Below the pieces are notes generated by a model. That model was not told the origin of the DNA and did not search any database. It saw only the letters and a program-made list of their open reading frames with translations. A stretch of DNA of 64,000 nucleotides from Maricaulis sp. (lineage in GTDB: Bacteria > Pseudomonadota > Alphaproteobacteria > Caulobacterales > Maricaulaceae): NCBI GenBank assembly GCA_002692855.1, contig NZMJ01000119.1:18365-82364 (forward strand). Reading direction: 5' to 3'. A program made the position numbers and the translations under genes. This document shows, piece by piece, positions 60,446-64,000 of the stretch; position 1 is the first letter of the stretch; every line of letters begins with the position of its first letter.

Positions 60446-61318
60446 ATGGCGCGCGATACCTTTGCAGAAAAACTGAAGTTGATGCTGAAGGCTCTGTCGA
60501 TGAGCCGGACGGGACTTGCGTCAGCGCTCAATGTCGACAAGTCGCTGGTCGGACGTTGGGCAGCCGGAACGGTGAAACCGTCCGAGCACAACCTCGCCAA
60601 TCTGACCCGCTTCGTCGCGACCCATATCGACGGCTTCACCATGCTGGACTGGGAAACGGACGCAGCCAGCTTTGCGCGCCGTGTCGGTGCCACGTCTCTG
60701 TCCGTGACGCCGGTCGACGCCTGGTTTCCCCGCTCAATCCTCGACGAAGCGATGCGCTGCGCGCGCCAACGTGGTGCCGCCTATGAGGGAATCTGGCGCA
60801 CGACCCGATCGTCGAGCGACCTGCCGGGGCGTTACCTGCATGACATCACCATGGTGCGCTGCGGTGGTGACGGGATGATCGAGTTCCGGTCGGGGATCGA
60901 AGGCGTTCGCTATGAAGGCCGCGCCCTTTTGTTGCAGCACCAGTTGTTTTCCGTGGCATCGGACACGGCGCACGGATCGGTCATCTTCGGCATTTTCAAC
61001 GGTGTGGCGCGCAATCGTGCCGATGTGCTCGATGGCCTGTCGATCGGCACCTTGCAGGATGCGGGAGGGTCACCGGCCTGTTCGGCGTGCATCCTGCACC
61101 GGATCGAGGATGTCACCGGAGACCGCGACGAAGACACGCGCCGGTTCGAAGCCGCGGTCGCCGCTCAGTTGCACCTCGCGCCCGAAGGCAGCGTGCCTGC
61201 TGAAATCCGCGACCACCTGGCACGAACCGTCTGCGATGACGCACCGGGTTTGATGCGGATGCTGTTTTCCCAGTCGATGGCGCGTGGCCCGGTGGTCGAT
61301 CCGCACAAGGCTGGATGA
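60446..61318 (+). CDS. HTH (XRE-like) regulator with uncharacterised C-terminal domain
   Basis: A 290-residue protein. The N-terminal helix-turn-helix (about 1-60: LKALSMSRTGLASALNVDKSLVGRWAAG) is Cro/C1-like. The C-terminal 220 residues match no family known to me; they include two cysteines in SPACSACILHRI, suggesting metal or redox sensing. ATG 60446 is chosen since the frame above (from TTG 60410) covers the operator-like repeats. It is either leaderless or weakly translated. Located opposite the 59056-60261 gene, a probable target. Confidence 0.7.
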   Translation: MARDTFAEKLKLMLKALSMSRTGLASALNVDKSLVGRWAAGTVKPSEHNLANLTRFVATHIDGFTMLDWETDAASFARRVGATSLSVTPVDAWFPRSILDEAMRCARQRGAAYEGIWRTTRSSSDLPGRYLHDITMVRCGGDGMIEFRSGIEGVRYEGRALLLQHQLFSVASDTAHGSVIFGIFNGVARNRADVLDGLSIGTLQDAGGSPACSACILHRIEDVTGDRDEDTRRFEAAVAAQLHLAPEGSVPAEIRDHLARTVCDDAPGLMRMLFSQSMARGPVVDPHKAG

Positions 61319-61428
61319 TCGCCGTTCGCAGGACTAGGAATCGCAGCCGTGGCGCTTAGGCTGGCCGTGAATTCAAAGGCCTGATTCCCGTCCATCGGGC
61401 CGCATCGCCCTATCGGAGAGACACGACC

Positions 61429-61719
61429 ATGACCGCACCTGTCGGCTCGAAAGCCAATCCGTCGAAATTCGACTGCTACCCCGACCTCGCGGACGACGAG
61501 CCCTATTTCGTGATCCGTGCCGATGACCCGCTCGCCAGTGCCCTGGTCGAACTCCACGCCTATATCGGCGCGGGCCAGTCGGGTGCGGCCCACAACAAGC
61601 TCGCCGAGATCATGGAACTGACGCGCTCGAAAGCGCCGCGCCCCTCCGACAGTCCGAAATACCGCGAAACCTTCGCGATCTCGTCATCGATGGACAAGTG
61701 GCGCGACTCCAAGCGCTGA
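61429..61719 (+). CDS. Small hypothetical protein
   Basis: A 96-residue soluble protein beginning MTAPVGSKANPSKFDCYPDL, with CGGAGAG upstream of the ATG. The central part is helical (DPLASALVELHAYIGAGQSG). No family is recognised. It ends exactly 1 nt before the stop of the convergent DUF4349 gene. Confidence 0.65.
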   Translation: MTAPVGSKANPSKFDCYPDLADDEPYFVIRADDPLASALVELHAYIGAGQSGAAHNKLAEIMELTRSKAPRPSDSPKYRETFAISSSMDKWRDSKR

Positions 61720-62658
61720 TCACGCTTCCGATTTCTCAGCGGCCTTGCGGCGGTTCACCCGCTGGCGCCAAAGCGTGACCAGCACGACAGCCGGGATGAT
61801 CAGGATCAGCCACGGGATCAGGGCCGCGATCAATCGGATCACGACTGCCAATCCGCCCAGGACAATGCCCGCAAAGTCGCGGAAGGCCTCGGCCACCGGA
61901 TTGACGGTGGTGTGGCTGATGGCCCGCACTTCAGAGCGATAGTCCAGATCTGCGGTCGACATCGAAACGCGCGCGCGCATCGCGCGAAGCTGCGCCGTGG
62001 CGCTTTCGATGTCGCCGTTCACGCGGGCCAGCTCGCGCTCGACGCGGATCAGTTCCTCCACGCTGGCGCCCTGGCGTTCGAGAAGTCCCAGCAGACGTTC
62101 GCGCAGGGTGACCTGCGCGTCGAGCCGAGCCTGCGTATCCAGAATGGGCCGCGTCAGGTCTTCAACAGCCTGGCTCGATGACGTGATCGATCCGCCGGCA
62201 TTTTCCGCATCTGCTTCGAGCCCCGCCCGGAATTGAGCCAGCCAGTCGGGCTGCGCGCGGATCATCAGGCGCGCCGATACCCGGTCGGCGCTGGCCTCGT
62301 TGATCGTGGACGTAACGATCTGGCAGACGCGAGGCCCCGCGCTTTCGCAGGCGGTCTGATGGCTCTGAACCAACGGGCGCACCGCGTCAGCGGGCGCTTC
62401 AAGTCCGTAATTATAGCGGTAGGCGAGGAAGGAATCGGCTTGCGGGTCCTGCGGTGCGTCCGCTTCGTCTCGTTCGCCCTCATCGGCAACGCCGCCGATC
62501 GAAGGCGCCTCCGCCATGTAACCCTCGCGCGCAACGCGCGACCCGGTAACCACGATCGCGTCTTCCTCGGCGGCCATATCGATGCCGGAATAGTCGCCAC
62601 CATTTTCGCAAGCGCCAAGTGCCAGCAGCGCCGCCACTGCAATCATCCCGTGTCGCAT
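61720..62658 (-). CDS. DUF4349 lipoprotein with a TonB-receptor-like plug-box motif
   Basis: A 312-residue lipoprotein: start ATG 62658, lipobox ALGAC (Cys about 17). Residues about 33-42 (DAIVVTGSRV) copy the motif that opens the plug of Caulobacter/Sphingomonas-type TonB-dependent receptors. DUF4349 (about 95-290) includes TLRERLLGLLERQGASVEELIRVERELARV, a coiled coil, then a TM segment (ALIPWLILIIPAVVLVTLW) and a Lys/Arg tail. Function of DUF4349 is not established. Confidence 0.8.
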   Translation of the reverse strand: MRHGMIAVAALLALGACENGGDYSGIDMAAEEDAIVVTGSRVAREGYMAEAPSIGGVADEGERDEADAPQDPQADSFLAYRYNYGLEAPADAVRPLVQSHQTACESAGPRVCQIVTSTINEASADRVSARLMIRAQPDWLAQFRAGLEADAENAGGSITSSSQAVEDLTRPILDTQARLDAQVTLRERLLGLLERQGASVEELIRVERELARVNGDIESATAQLRAMRARVSMSTADLDYRSEVRAISHTTVNPVAEAFRDFAGIVLGGLAVVIRLIAALIPWLILIIPAVVLVTLWRQRVNRRKAAEKSEA

Positions 62659-62714
62659 GAATTCCTCCCTGTCCCATTCCCCGCGCGCAACGCTTGCGGG
62701 CAATCGCGGCCAGA

Positions 62715-63602
62715 CTAGGGCGCAGCGCGAAATGCCTCATGCGCAGTTTGATCGTCCTCGCCGCGTTGAAGGCGCTGATAGGCGTCGATCACACTGGAAT
62801 AGGGTGGCACGGGAAGGCTCATCAATCCGGCATCGCCCGCGCGAAAGGTCATCCGCATTTCGAAATGCAGATGGATTGTCGCCGGCGTACCCCCGAAGGC
62901 GTGCGAGACCCGGCCGATCCGTTCGCCGCGCCTGATGCGCTCTCCGGGTTCGACCGCGACGGAATCCGGATCCAGGTGGAGATAGGTGAAGCGCGTGCCG
63001 TCTTCGCCCATCAGCCGGACTGAATAGCGCCCCACCGACGTAACGACCCCGTCACCGGCAGCGACCGCCCAATAGACCGCGTCCTGGCAGTCGGATGGTC
63101 GAATATCTTGTCCGGCATGTCCCTGGCCGGCCGGGCACAGGGCGAGCGCCCCGCCGCCTGATTCACAGAACGTGTCTTGCCAGGGGGGCGTGTAATTGGC
63201 CGGTGAACACTGATCACCCGCTGGGCCAAAAAATCCGCCGGGGCCCCAGCCTTGCGAGTTCGCGAAGGCCGGACCGGTCTCCAGCGGAAAGCGCAAATCC
63301 GGAGCGAGAATCGTCAGTATCGGCAATCCAGTCTGCCCATCGGCCAGTTCCCCAGGCCGACCAAAGGTCTCGCTCCCGGCATCGAGATCGACCGCGCGAA
63401 GGGTTCCGGCGGGCAATTCAGGCTCGGAAGCGCTAACGGGCAAGGGGTGGGCGGTGGCAAGCTCGGTGTCTGGGGAGACTGGGATGCCCTCGGCGAGCCG
63501 CACGACAGGGTGATCCTGACCCGCATTCGGCCACCAGATCATCGCCGAAATGGCCGAGGCCGCGATGATGCCGGCCGTAACGAGTTCGGACGCGCGTCCC
63601 AT
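62715..63602 (-). CDS. M23-family peptidoglycan endopeptidase, membrane anchored
   Basis: A 295-residue protein. The start is ATG 63602, whose A is shared with the stop of the upstream gene (TGATG), so they are coupled. N-terminal anchor or signal (LVTAGIIAASAISAMIW). The zinc site of the LytM fold is intact: HAGQDIR (His, Asp), FTYLHLD and IHLHFEM (His). A Cys-bearing insert (GDQCSPANY, DTFCESGG, LALCPAGQG, PSDCQDA) suggests disulfides and export. Probably trims peptidoglycan cross-links. The first residues of the longer open frame are not coding-like. Confidence 0.85.
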   Translation of the reverse strand: MGRASELVTAGIIAASAISAMIWWPNAGQDHPVVRLAEGIPVSPDTELATAHPLPVSASEPELPAGTLRAVDLDAGSETFGRPGELADGQTGLPILTILAPDLRFPLETGPAFANSQGWGPGGFFGPAGDQCSPANYTPPWQDTFCESGGGALALCPAGQGHAGQDIRPSDCQDAVYWAVAAGDGVVTSVGRYSVRLMGEDGTRFTYLHLDPDSVAVEPGERIRRGERIGRVSHAFGGTPATIHLHFEMRMTFRAGDAGLMSLPVPPYSSVIDAYQRLQRGEDDQTAHEAFRAAP

Positions 63603-64000
63603 CAGTTTCCGTCCGGCTGGCCGCTGGCGACCAGCAATGAAACGGCAACGCCGCGGGCATAATCGCCGTCTTCGCAGCGTGCGTCTGCGGGGTCGGCGCA
63701 TTCAGCGATGACGGAATAGGCCGCCCCATAGCGGTTGAAGGCGACGTCCCAGCTGCCTTCGCCTTGAGTCACGAGATAGCCTTGCGCGTCGCGGGCCTCT
63801 GCGATGCGCCGCTCGGTAGCAGGATCCGGCGGCACAGCATGTCGCTGCCGTGTACCGAAGACCTCGACGATCATCCCGTCGCCGATCACCGAAGCCGTGT
63901 AGAAATGCTCGCGCGCGAACAGGCGCGCGCGCGCACCGTCGAGCCCGAGCGCGTCTTGGTCCGGGAGCAGGACGGGCAAGGTGACGAGCGCCAGATCGGA
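63602..64000 (-). CDS. Hypothetical protein, N-terminus beyond the window
   Basis: The frame runs from the right edge to the stop at 63602 (about 132 visible codons) with no start needed inside the window; the TTG at 63979 is merely the first alternative start codon. The visible part is acidic, with two cysteines in IAECADPADARCEDGD and a segment YLVTQGEGSWDVAFNRYG. No family is recognised. Its stop overlaps the start of the M23 peptidase, so the two share a transcript. Confidence 0.6.
   Translation of the reverse strand, partial: SDLALVTLPVLLPDQDALGLDGARARLFAREHFYTASVIGDGMIVEVFGTRQRHAVPPDPATERRIAEARDAQGYLVTQGEGSWDVAFNRYGAAYSVIAECADPADARCEDGDYARGVAVSLLVASGQPDGN

Overview
The window is a GC-rich stretch of bacterial chromosome, densely packed with mostly housekeeping genes. 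It is most likely from a marine or aquatic alphaproteobacterium near the Maricaulales/Caulobacterales (inference). Pointers are the carA / yqeY-dnaG-rpoD neighbourhood, a DnaG with the degenerate zinc motif I recall from alphaproteobacterial primases, the ychF-pth-rplY-prs block, an ELM1-family protein, UvrC-PgsA followed by an OmpR/EnvZ-type pair, and one perfect CtrA-type box (TTAA-N7-TTAAC).

Layout. 1-10 kb: rlmJ, a Bcr/CflA-type exporter, and the ychF/pth/rplY/prs block, into which two secreted EF-hand proteins and one AT-richer unknown gene are interspersed; then a MidA-type methyltransferase and lgt. 10-16 kb: UbiK-like and YbjN-like proteins, proC, a Nudix hydrolase, a 26-residue membrane ORF, a Ca2+/cation antiporter with a DsrE-like protein, and a FolB/FolM-like pterin pair. 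16-25 kb: uvrC, pgsA, the two-component pair, a redox pair (MDR and SDR enzymes) opposite an HxlR regulator with two cysteines, a structured intergenic element, and small secreted or membrane proteins.

25.4-30.3 kb is an abrupt AT-rich island between a gene remnant and uvrB. It holds four tightly packed co-directional genes: a D12-class adenine methyltransferase, a calcineurin-type phosphoesterase with an extra C-terminal domain, a large P-loop ATPase, and a protein of no family I recognise. No transposase, integrase or tRNA is visible. The set has the build of a multi-gene anti-phage system and is the best candidate here for something undescribed.

30.5-46 kb: uvrB, a lipocalin, an orphan receiver protein, threonine aldolase, a TonB-like proline-rich protein, an aminotransferase, dps, a probable small RNA with anti-Shine-Dalgarno loops opposite the dps terminator, LysR, an aldo/keto reductase, DUF547, trxB, ELM1, and a BlaI-type repressor followed by an unusual M56 (BlaR1-like) protease fused to an M23 peptidoglycan hydrolase domain. 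46-64 kb: greA and carB, then an HD protein and a peptide-binding lipoprotein lying between carB and carA, then yqeY-dnaG-rpoD, a GNAT, YjbQ, a secreted protein, an HTH regulator with conspicuous repeats at its promoter, a DUF4349 lipoprotein, and an M23 peptidase. Both window edges cut through genes. No rRNA, tRNA, CRISPR array or insertion sequence was found.
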